DNA of 64,000 bases from Halisarca cf. caerulea. Taxonomy: Eukaryota; Porifera; Demospongiae; Chondrillida; Halisarcidae. Under the pieces are notes generated by a model. The model had not been told where the DNA came from. It saw nothing but the letters and a program-made list of their open reading frames with translations, and did not search any database. Shown piece by piece: positions 32,301 to 44,300 of the stretch; position 1 is the first letter of the stretch, and every line of letters starts with the position of its first letter. The translations under genes and the position numbers were made by a program. Location of the stretch: NCBI GenBank assembly GCA_963170055.1, contig CAUJGJ010000129.1:881701-945700 (forward strand). The letters are read 5' to 3'.

Positions 32301-35300
32301 AAAAACATGGCCGCCATACATTAGCGAAAATTTGTTTCCGACAAAAAACTAACAGTATGGTGACTCCATAGTTTTCAAAAGTAGATTTTGGTGCATTTTG
32401 ACACACCAGCTACAAGGAAAAGTAGTTTAAAAGCTTCATAAAGCTATCTCTTTAAAGAAATGCGACATTCACTCGCCGAGGTATGGGTCCGCAACACCAT
32501 AGCATTTTAAGATTATTATTCTTCTCATCGTTTTTTTTGAATTGAGCTACAGGTCGCCACGAAGGGTCCAGAGGTCAATCTTTTGCCAGTGAGCTCCGAT
32601 TGTTAGCGCGAAGTGCCTTTTGTAGGTTTTAAAGCCACATCTACACTTCTAAAGCGAGAAAATAATTAATAGGCACATCCCATACATCACCGGATCAGCC
32701 ATTTTCGGATTACCGGAATGGCTACACGAGACTAGGCGTACATGTACGTACATAAGGCAAAGCCTTCTCTGGTTCGACGATCGTCGCGATCAACTTTAGT
32801 GCTTTTTTGTTTGAGCCTTTGTTTCTACATGGGCACATTGATTTTAGTCAGGTAGTGCATAATTTTAGCTTCTTATCTTACAAGACTTGATTATGTTCCT
32901 TCTCAACTCAACTGCAGTGGAAACCTTTAACCACAGGGGTTTGAGTATCTATGCAGACTCTATTCGAACAACTGTTCTTTAAAGGAAAAATCGCACGAAC
33001 AAGAGTGTATAAAAACATTTAAAAATGGTAAAAGGATGTAGGATTGACACAGGAACGTGCAAAAGGCCTTATCAAAAAAGGATCCTCCAAAAACACTTGG
33101 AACAAAGGTGAGTTGTAAAACAGGTACACGGCTAGATAGGCAAAGGGCAAGACAGGCATAGGGCTAAACGAGCATAGGGCTACACATACATGAGGCTAGA
33201 CAGGCATAGGGCTAGACAGAGTTTAATTGGACTGAGTGTACACTGTGCAAATTCCTACATCCCGCAGCATATACATATAATGTGCTGCACATGAGGGATG
33301 TAGGAATTTGCACAGTGTACACTCAGTCCAATTAAACTCTATCTAGCCCTATGCCCGTCTAGCCTCATGTATGTGTAGCCCTATGCTCGTCTAGCCCTAT
33401 GCCTGTCTTGCCCTTTGCCCATCTAGCCATGTACCTGTTTTGCAACTCACCCTTGTTCCAAGTGTTTTTGGAGGATCCTTTTTTGATAAGCCCTTTTTGC
33501 ACATTCCTGTGTCAATCCTACATCCTTTTACCATTTGTAAATGTTTTTTTATACACTTATAGATAAGGTCACTCACCAGGTATATTGAGGAGCATTAGCC
33601 ACAGTCACAAAGCACTCGCATCCTTTTCCTAGGAGGAGTTAGCGGAAAACTGTTTCAAAGGTAATAATCGTATTCTAGTCAGGATTCGACCTTACAACAA
33701 ATACAGTGCTGATTAAAATTATGTTACCATGGTAAGCTAGAACAGCTCTAGAGTACACGAGGCTACTCGCGAGTACTCGCGAGTACTCACGTAGATTAAC
33801 ACTTATTCACACAATGTATGTGTAAAATGGCGATATGCGGTCGACGAAAAACTATATCGTTTGAAGTGTAAAATCGTCATTTTCGTTGAACGAAAGTTAC
33901 TGAGAATTGCTTAGCAATGAGTTATCATCTTACAAGTTATCAGAGACAGCGAATCGTATCTTTGTACGAAGAGGGAAAGACTATTTCGGACATTATCCGG
34001 ATTTTCGAGTCGGAAGGAAGAAGAACGTCTCGTGCCACTGTCAGAAAGTGGGTTTTTCGGTGGAAAACATCTCGTAGATTAGTACACAAACATCGTTCCA
34101 GGCGTCGGCAGAAAATTACACCTGAAATGGCTGAATTTATGGAAAGGAAGATGGAAGATGATGAAATAACCTCTGCAGAGCTCCACAGGCTGATAGCAAG
34201 GAATTTTTCCACTGAAATTAGTCCACCCACAATACGAAGGTTCATTAGAAAGAACTTGGAGTGGGAAGTTGTGCGAACCCGGTTTGGCCCAATGATTTCT
34301 GATACTAACAAAGTCAAAAGACGTACCTTTGCCGAGATGTGCATTGAGAAGCGGGACACTTTTGATGATGTCATTTGGTCTGACGAGAGTTCAGTTCAAC
34401 TAATGCGCCACAGCCAAACAATGAGGGTAAAGGTCGGAAAGGAACGTGTTCTCAAACCACAAGCAAAACATGCACTTAAGGTACATGTATGGGCAGCTAT
34501 ATCCAAGAAGGGGGCCACACACATCTGTGTATTTGACCAGATCATGGACGGACCACTCTATGTCAAAATATTGGAGAACTTTCTTTTGCCCTTCCTCAGT
34601 ACAGCATTCCCTGATGGGAGAGGGTGGGCTGTTAGATGCATGCAATGGTAAATGAGAGGGAGTATGAGGAGATGAGAAAAGAAGGAGAAATTGGACTACT
34701 AGGTGGTGGAGTAGAAGATGGAGATAGGTGGTCAGTAACATGTTGATTATTCAGGGTGTTGGTGATCTCAGTCAATGCCATTCTAGATTGAACATCTGCT
34801 CTTACTCTAGCTTCTTCTGGCATTTTTCCAAAAGACTTCGCAGGTGAACCAGACCCCAACCACAGCGGTTTGCTCGCTGCTATCTTTACTCCAGTACGCC
34901 TCAAATTATGTATTTTTGCACAGCGAATTGAAGCCTTGGTCTTTAAGGCTGTAGGATTCTTCTGGCTGTTTTGTATAACACCCGCGTTTCGGGGGATATT
35001 CTTCTTTGGAGGTTGCCAGTCCAACATGTCCACGACGGTCGCCCGATAGCGACGAGAACCTAGTTTAACCATAATTTCGTCCTCTTGTTTGGTCTGGGCG
35101 AGGTCTCCCAAAATGTGCTTCACATTTACTCGGTGAATCATCCCCTCATCTTTGGATTCCAACCATTTCAATTCGATTTCATTCCTTCTTCGAGCCATTC
35201 GAATCTTTTTCTTATCTCTGACAACGCTTCACACGACAAGCGACACATTCGATGCTTTCCGATTAGGTGTTAATAGTTTACAATACTCGCGAGTACTCAT

Positions 35301-38300
35301 GAGTACTCGCAGACGTCCTCGAAACAAGCGCGTGCGATGCTCGTTTTAATGGTAACATAATTTTAATCAGCACTGTATGGCAGTTCGTAGACTTATACAG
35401 GCAATTTTCGATACTTGTCCATTGCACAAGTAAGAGTAAAACAAAGCCCTCGAGGTCTTTTTCCTGACACCACAGTGAGGTATCATGAAGATTTGTCCAC
35501 AATCACTTATAGTGCATGTCAGTGAACTGCGAACAAAAAGATTGTCCTATCTTTATTATAATTAGATATATTGATCATTTCACATTGTGCAAATACTTCA
35601 GCATTTTTAAGGTTATGTAGGTTTGTGAAAGCAGTACACCCAGTGCTGTAATTTGGCAGCAATGAGTGACTGAGTAAGCAGCTTTCTGTGGCATCCGTTA
35701 GTCAGGACAAGTTTAAATTAATGCACAGAACAGAGGTGTATACATAACTTCCAATTGGACATTAATTCAAGTTCTCCCACCCAAGATGTATCACAGTGGT
35801 ACGTAAGTTCACTCCATCTCTGTGTAGCCATAGATATCGACATATGGTGCAGCTAACCCTCTTGTTCAGCAAACTTTGAGTCAAGCACTGAAATATGCTT
35901 CAAGGAAACCCAAAAACTGAGTATCCAGCCTATACATCACGGAGAAATTTAGGAATCACTTTTGAGCTTGCTAGTTGTCATGATGTAGACAGCAGCTAGC
36001 CAGGAACATTGTCAATCAACATCAAGACATTGATCATTCTCCACACTTGGGAAGTATTTAGGCTGCGTAAATGCACCATTGGTGTGAGCATTGTAATGGT
36101 AGTTTCACGTAGGAGACTTTTCGCCTTCACCAAAAGACAAAGTAGCATAGGACCTGGCGATTTCTTCTTTGCTCCCATTTGTGCCTGTACTTGCTTCTGC
36201 CTCTTATGACATCACAAGGTATTCTCGTTTTCTCAAACCAGAATGCAGGAAACACCCACGCATGATTGTTTTTTTGACGACTTAACATCGTTATTTCTCC
36301 CCCATCCTAGATCGCAACCCCAGGATGGGTATTAGTCTTCACGTTTCAGTGCATACTATTGATTTTCTAAATAAAAAAATCGTAACAGTGAATCTTTAAT
36401 ACTTACTGTTAGCTGAGCAGCAGCTAGTCAGGAACGCTGTCTTTGTGATAACCAACCCCGACATTTGGTTGCCCTCACCAACGGAAAATCCACAGGCCAT
36501 GTAATTTCACTTTTGTCATGAGTAAAAACTTCTATTTGTTTATTACAACAGTACCTATAATCCTTTCAAACTATTTTGTTCAGTAGCAACATATTATATG
36601 GTTCTAAATCCTACCAGCTGTGTCTAGTCCAACCAGCTGCAACCCACGTTTGTACATGAACGCCAATGAGGGGAAAGGGAAACGTGGGTCCAGCAACAGT
36701 CGTTAATTGGTAACATCGCAAAGGGCTTCTTTGATGTACATCACCACAATTTATAAAGTAGTACGTATGTTGGTACAAGCGTGATGGAGGCCGATAGATT
36801 TGCCCACTTTTGCAGAATCTGTTTGGCAGTGCACACTTCTCCTCATATAAGTCAATCGCTTTCAATATAAAAAGGCTGTTACAGCCAAACTCAAAGCAAT
36901 AAGGCCAACCGCTTTGACGCCTACACCTTTGACCACTCCTCTGCCACAAGCAATTGACCCTGCTACTAATTAACCAGTCGACAAACCCAACCGATTGAAT
37001 TAAACGTAGCGGTGGCAGCTTGAAAATACAGCTTTTCCTAAATCCATTTTGTTAATGTGCATTTGTATCACTGCCAGACAGAATGAATGAAAACGTTTGC
37101 TGCTGCGTTGGTAGGAAGGTAATGACTGCCTGCCAGGTCGATGTGGTGCAAAGAAAGACAAAATGATAGATAAGAGGTTAACATTATCACTGTCGATTAC
37201 CTTGAACATCATATATATTGAAATCAGTCACTTATTCTTTCATTCCAGCCAGCAAACCAGGCTAACGGGCATGCCCCTTGGCCTCATTTACGTATTTACA
37301 GTATGCCTCGGACTCATATCACAGCAACCACAAGTCATTAATATTATTGACCAAAATTAGGGTCAGAAGAATTTGATTGGTCCATTGTTGCACAATCCAA
37401 TTGACTGTTGCTGGACCCACGTTTCTCTTTCCCATCTTTGACGCTTACGTATGAACATAGTTTGCAGCTGTCTGGACTAGCTGTTGTCCTGGCATTGCAC
37501 AGCTTCTCAAACCTATGCAGCAGCTGCAAATGTGCACAATTTACACTGTTATGTACTGTTGCATGTCAAAAGGTGTGTCAGGGTTCTCCCCAGGATTTTT
37601 TGAAGGCATAGTGCTCCTATACCCCCCCCCCCCCCCCCCCCCCCAGGTAACAGATAAGGGCTATTGATTTTGTAGTATAAAGCTTATGCTGCAATCCACA
37701 ATATGATTTAGTCCTCAATGCATGCTGCAACGACAGACACTACAACTCCTACAGTGCTAAAGATGACAAATGTATCACCTGGATGGCTTCACCACAAAGG
37801 ACTAAATTGGTTCACTAGTGTGGCTTCACTGATATGAAACAATTATTAGGAACCTGTAGAAATGGAAGGCATAGCGCTCTACTTTTAAGGGATAGCGGAG
37901 CGCTATGCTTGAGTATTGTTGGGGAGAACACTGTGTGTATTACTATAGCTATCTCAATTCTCAGTATGTTGATGGCCACATCAGTTGTGCAGAGTTTCTG
38001 TGGCCCTGATGTGCATAAGTTCACAACCGACAAACTTATTGGTTGTTAGTAAGCCAGTGAGACCAAAGAGATCTAAGTTGTGCATTTTGCTTGTAGTGTT
38101 TAATTTACACATCATGTCACTTTCTTCTTTTTTCTAAGTTGAAACTATATCATATCTTTGCAGGAGCAAAAGAAGCTACTCTGTGTAGTCTTGTTTGATG
38201 CTCTTAGTGAGGACTTCAGAGTTAGGGCTTGCTACACTGAAAAACCATTGCAACAAATAGATGGAACTTCTTCTTGGGACAGAATTAGTATGCAATATAA

Positions 38301-41300
38301 TCAGATTATTCTTCCTGACAGCAGAGTTCATGTTCAAGTAAGGCATTTTACAGCTGTGTATCTATTGTGTATAAATTTTCTATTTTTTACATGACATTGT
38401 ATATATCAGGACTCATCGGTCCAATATGCCTTCCTTGCTGTACTTCTTGACCCAGCCGGTTAGCAAGGTCACAGAAGTACAGGATTTAAGTCCTACATAA
38501 TGCATACGCAGTAGTAGCAAGTACTAGTGAAGCCACACAAGTGATAATGATTTGAATTAATGAAGCCAAACAAGTGATGCTTGTCAATGTGCAACTGTCA
38601 CCATGCGCAGATGCACACTTCTCCCCAACCTCAGCAAGCTGGTAGCTATTGGTCTAATGCCAATGTCCATTATGGACTGTGAAGGTGGTTTGTCTACTCT
38701 TTTCGTATTGAAGCTGATGCTATCAATCAGCCTTCAAGTAAATTCTGAATTGCTATATGGCGCCGAAGGACCACCGATAGATGAATTCAATTTTGATTGA
38801 GCATGGCATGGGATATTGGGGACATGATAAACTACAGCACATGCATGTGCGCCCGTACACAAACCCCCATGTCCCTTGATTTTTTTCTGGGGAGAACACT
38901 GTATATGCTTCATCTTTGCACATTTAGTTTGTTTTTTGCTATGTATGTACATAGATATTGATGAAGCCTAGTAGAGGAGTTGCAGAACAACTTGTTTTGT
39001 TTAAATTTGAGGAATCTCTCATTGTGAAGCCTTTGAGAGTACAAACATTGAGTGCAGATTCCCAGCAAGTGTTGCAAGTAGCCAAAAGCATATCTAAGAA
39101 GCCAGCCAAAATGTAGGTTGTTGGTAATCTCATGTAATTTCATGTTGTTTATTGTACGCTCATATTATTGTCGCCATGATAACTGTGATACATACTGTAA
39201 GGTATCTTGCTACATATGTACAGTTGACAGTGCAATACACTAGTAGGTGTACTTTGTATGGTCATGTGTATAGCACACTAGTGAAAGGCGGTCTACGTAT
39301 GTAGATCAGCCTTATAACAATGAGTAGTATAAGAGTGTTTAGTCTTCACTACCCACTGTGTGGTATTCATTCCCGCCATCAATGAATCTCTTGCTGTAGT
39401 ATGGTTGCTTCAGTAGGACTGTTTGTTTGTAAACGTCCGCTTGCTCACTAGTAGATATTAGCAAAATGTAAGGAGACACTCTGCCAGCTTTTTGGCATTG
39501 CAAGTGGATATTTTTTCTAAGAAGTTTTGTTCCCTGGTTTAAACCACTTAGACCATCATTTGATATGTTGTTTTGTGTGACATGATTCCTGTCCACGTAA
39601 TATCATAATGCACATGTAGTAGTGGAATGGCAATGGTAGTTCTAATGTAGATTGGTAGTGGTCAGTGTGATCCCCAGGATTATTCTTAGGCATGTTCATG
39701 AGGACATACAGTATGTAGCAGTACGCAAATTATTGCTTCACGGGGATTTTGTCAGTGTTGTCCATTCCTTTTTGAGTTAGTGGAAGGAAAACAAGCTGAG
39801 TGAGGAGAACGTCGCACCACTTTTTGCCAAAAGTAGTCACAGCTAAATATTAAGAATACTTCTATGCATCCACCATTTTTATGAAACATCCTATAATATT
39901 GCACAGCTGTAATTTTTGTTAAAACCTTACAAGCTTGCTACAGGCGTAATTTTTCGCAAGTATGGTCATCTTGTGCTGACAATTGTACAGGTGTAATTAG
40001 CAGTAAAATGTCAACTTTATTATTTCTTGTACAGTATGTACATACGTATGTATGTGTATGTTTACAACTGCTGAGTAGAAATCAATGGCAATCATGACAA
40101 TTACACACTTTGTGTCAAGTTTCCTGCTGTTAATTATGAGGGTTTGCCTTACACTTGTTGCCTGTTAATATACGTACACTATGTGAATATACAGCTTTTG
40201 CCCAAGTTTCTCAATTTCTAAAATTCGCAGAGTTGTAACAGCTACGTATGTGTCATATACTGTACTTTTGGATAAAAAGGTCTTTTTATTCTTATTTCTT
40301 GTTTATACCGTATAGTGGGAAATTTTCGTGGAGTAATGTTTTCGCGGATTTCGCGGTTATCCCAACATTCGCAAAATTTTTAATCCGCGAAATCTTAGCA
40401 CTAGTCATGTACATCCACACTACGTCGGGCTCAGGTAGTATGTGCACGCTAGGCCCCTGCACCATTGTTCTTGTGTGTTAGCAGCAGTTTCTCGAAAAAC
40501 GTGCTATATATACGTCGCCTTTTCCCTTCTTCAAACGAAATGATCAGGTGGAGCATGCACACCTGAAAGTTTCACCCCCCATTAGAAAGCAAAAGTAACA
40601 TCAAATCTTCGATTGAAGTGTAAATGGTGTAAACGGTTTCAACTTGTGCCATTTCATTCACACGATACACTGAAAAGCTACTTTCCTACCATCGCCTAAG
40701 AAAAAAATGGCCTCCTGAATTTTGGGGATCCGCGAAAATATTATCCGCAAATTTCAAGAAATAAGCCATTCGCGAAAGTTTTACCCCGCAAAAATTTCCC
40801 GCTATACGGTATATGCATGTGCATCATATTTTATGTTCTTCCCTGCTTGCAGTGATTTGTATTGGGAGAATCGTTTCCACGTTGAGGACTACAAACCAGA
40901 TGTCAGTGATCCTACAGACAGATTCCTGAAAAGGTACAAACTTCCTGAGAAGATTGAGCAGTTTTTAGAGGAGGGGCGATACAATAACATGGAAAGAATG
41001 GTGACAGAGGTAATGTCAAATATAGTATATACGTACATACTTACATTCTGTATTTGACTATATGGGCTCATTTAATGGCCGGGGGTAAAAGCAGCTCCAA
41101 ATAAATAATGGCTGGGTCTCGAATTAACGCTGGGTCTCACTAAACAAAATGTCCGCATTGATCGATCGAGGAACAACGCATCATCAAATATTGTCAATGA
41201 TAAAACATCTGGATATGCTTCTACTATTGTTTAGCCTTTGAATATTATGGATGAAGATACCAAAAGGAAACAAACTACCCTGTAGATGCTGCCAAATGAT

Positions 41301-44300
41301 TCTGACACTTCCTTGTGCAACGGAACGGACTTCAGATTTCACTCGTAAGCGGTGAGATGGCGCTGTTCCATGGTTTCTTATTTGATTAAGCCCAATTATC
41401 TGTCCTGTTCATGCATTATGATTATATAGAGAATGCAGGTGGGTTTATCATAAAGGACTTAAAAGAGGTTTTGGGTTTCAAATAAAAACCCTGCTCTTTT
41501 AATGGCTGGGTTAGAAGTGCCAGGAAAGAAATAAAAGCCCAGGCCATCATTCAGTCGAATACAATTAGTAGTTATGATATGCATGCTGTTATCCAAGCAT
41601 GCATATTATGTTATTGATCACCTTGTGCCCCATTTAACCGATAATACAACAAGGAAGTGCTCACAGTGGTTGTCAGTGGTCGTGCCCGACCTGCACTCAT
41701 TTTAACCGACCAGGACTAAGAGAGTCCCGACCATTACCAAATTATCCAGTATACAATAACTAAAGCTTGAATACACTTACTAAAACTTGTTGTACACTAA
41801 GCACAGTCAGGGCTCCAGGATCAATGCAGTGAATCTAATGAAATTGTAAATGATTTGAAGCCTTGGCAATACCCTAGATTATAGACAAGAATTGAGCAGG
41901 ACACTTTAAAGGCTAAGGGGTTCAGTGAGCACTTGCCCATTTGCACAGTACCTTTGAAGGACATAATCGCACCACCATTAATAGAGATCTTCCCGCTCTC
42001 TTGTGAATAGATTGGTTCAAGTTCCTAGAACTACAAAACAAAGCCAATCTTTACCACCACAAGAAGTGAACTTAGCCCCATAGCTAAGAAAGACCTTATT
42101 GGGATATTAAACTACCTGTGGTTTGTATTCATTGGATTTCGTTAAAGTCATGGTTCTAATGTTTCAGGGTGACATACACATGTATTTTGTCATGCTTGTG
42201 TTTCTTCATCAAGCTCCACATACGTAAGAATAAGCTAAACAACATTCTAGAGGATCACTAGCAATGAGGGTGGGAAATTGCTGAAGCATTATTCTCCTCG
42301 GTACAGCCTGTATGCTAATCATTAACTCATTCTTGGACCATTCTTCATTTTATGAAGGAATCAATTAAATTGGAGGTCCTAATTTTCTGCTTCACAGAAA
42401 ACATGATTCTGTTTCACAAATATAGTGGAACCTGTCTATAACGGACGCTTTGGGAACTGAAAGAACATTTTTTATGCTGAGGTTTTCATTAAATATTGCA
42501 CAAAAATATGAATGAAAATCATACAAACTAGCTGAATCATTACCTCTACAGGGTTCTATTCTAGGATTAACTTTTGACGGAAGGGGGGGAGGGATGGCTT
42601 CAGTCTTACAGTGCATGTCTACCACATGAGACATGACTGTAATTTTATACATACTGTACATATTATCTTAGATGTATGTAAACACATGCATGCTGTGCAA
42701 TGATGTAAGGAGGTACAGATATGTGTGATACCAATCACTTAAAAGTTGCTAAATCGTATCATTTACACCCTGATTATACATTTTGAAATGCTATACGTTT
42801 AGTATGGAAAGACACTGTGGACACTGTACCCTTCAATCATTAGCATTTCATGTCACTAATTTTTGCCAAAATATGTTAAGACTTCAGAATGTTTCCCCCC
42901 TTAACTAGATAATCCTATGTTGTGGAGAGATCTAGTCTTTGTCTTGGCTTAGCGTCAAGAGTAACAATTTAAAAATAACCCATGCACAAATCTGGAGTCA
43001 CCGGTTTATTATTGCGTTATATGCGGATTATGTCACTAGAAGCAGTATGTACGTACCTGATCAATGCTTGCGATGAATCGTTTCTGTTTCTTCATATTGC
43101 CGTGGAAACTTGTGAATCCAAATATGCTAGCCAATAGGCCTTCTTCATTTAGAAGCTTCTGCATATTCATCGCTTTCTTTTCCCAGGTTGATAGTAAAAC
43201 AAAATCATTTCCTTGCCATATTGACTGAAAAACAACTTTAACTCAGAAAGCAAAAACCTTTATACCTTCAATGCCAAACTTTGCATTATTTAATCAAGTG
43301 CTTGGCAAATGCGTGGCTATTATCCCACAAGGTGTTGATGTGAAAACAGCCATACGTATTCAATTCAATTCAACCATATTTTCTATCATAAAGTGCATAT
43401 ACGATACGTTTCAAAGGATGGTACTCTGAGAACACACCATGCAAATGATACGATCCAGCAACTTTTAAGTAATTAGTACTGTATATGGTGTTGCAGGGAT
43501 ATATAACTTGGATATGCCCCCCAGGGAAAATTTGAGCTTTTAGGTATATTACCTGGTATCTGAGGCCATTTTGGACCATTCAAAGTTGATTTTAATGCTC
43601 AAGTAGGGCCTTCTCTATAGTGATAGTAATTTGCACTACAGTTCATTTTTGGGGGGGGGGGGGGGGGGTTGGAGAGTTTGGGATGGAAGTCTGGATAGAC
43701 TCTGGATAGAACCCTGCTATGTTAGTATAATACTATATTCACTCAAATTTTCACAGATCCCCCTTTCATCCTACTTTCATTTAGCCACTTCATGTATTTG
43801 CAGATGAAAGCCATTAGAGAAAAGAGCTAAGGCACCACAGTGTTTCTCAGCAATCCCTGTTCTTTTAAGAAAATTTTGGTTATTACACAAGAACTTGACC
43901 TAAATTTTGGCACATGGCTTCCAGTCTGTGAAAGCCATGAAAGTTTGAATACATACCGTTGAACTTTGTTTGAGAATTGCTTAGTTTTGTACTACCGTAC
44001 GCGCTCTAATTTTCGCGGGCTTAAACTTTCGCGGATTTCGCAAATTCGCGGTTTTCGCGTTTTTATTTTCGCGGGTCCCCATCCAGTGTCTCTGGTTTTT
44101 TGTTCAAATTAACTAGTGATAGACCTGAGTAGACCCTAGATCGCAATTAGCACGTTAAAGTTCTGATGCCGGATTGCCAAGCCAAACAACAGGCTGAGCA
44201 ATGACACAGACACGTGAGCGGTTTCTTCCTCTGAATTGTTGCATATTTCTTTTCTAACAGCATCTGCCATGCTTGATGGAACAACTTGCTCCAAATCTGG

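Larger units (their letters stand above)
33704..35375 (+). mobile_element. Tc1/mariner-type transposon with IR/DR ends and a foreign ORF
   Basis: 28-bp perfect inverted ends (CAGTGCTGATTAAAATTATG, then TTACCAT) are flanked by TA at 33702-33703 and 35376-35377. Inside each end lie direct repeats of ACTCGCGAGT (33769-33792 and 35284-35310), the IR/DR layout of Tc1-like elements. It carries a truncated transposase on + (33917-34651) and a 188-codon ORF on - (34632-35198) where the rest of the transposase should be. Length 1672 bp. It lies in intron 5 of the HELZ-like gene. Confidence 0.9.
28440..38163 (+). other. HELZ-like intron 5 (9.7 kb)
   Basis: The largest intron; it holds a poly-G tract (28642-28660), a SINE-like relic, two Tc1-type elements, composite repeat X copy 2, a long inverted repeat and an hAT-like element, each listed separately. 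The remaining sequence (29839-31011, 31932-32263, 35376-36612) shows no gene I can support. Confidence 0.75.

Noticed and set aside
33940..34374. 144-codon minus-strand ORF
   Set aside because: Antisense shadow of the Tc1-type transposase.
35996..36178. pogo/Tigger transposase fragment (VLMLIDNVPG)
   Set aside because: Only one short motif, stop right after it, and the same DNA phrase recurs near 36421 as a simple repeat.
37579..38901. One large hAT element from CAGGGTTCTCCCCAG to CTGGGGAGAACACTG
   Set aside because: It would contain HELZ-like exon 6 (38164-38337), which is in phase with its neighbours; the short 37579-37933 element plus an orphan end is the better reading.
42549..43716. 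hAT element between two facing CAGGGTTCTAT ends
   Set aside because: Flanking octamers (TACCTCTA and CTATGTTA) do not match and the interior shows no further symmetry.
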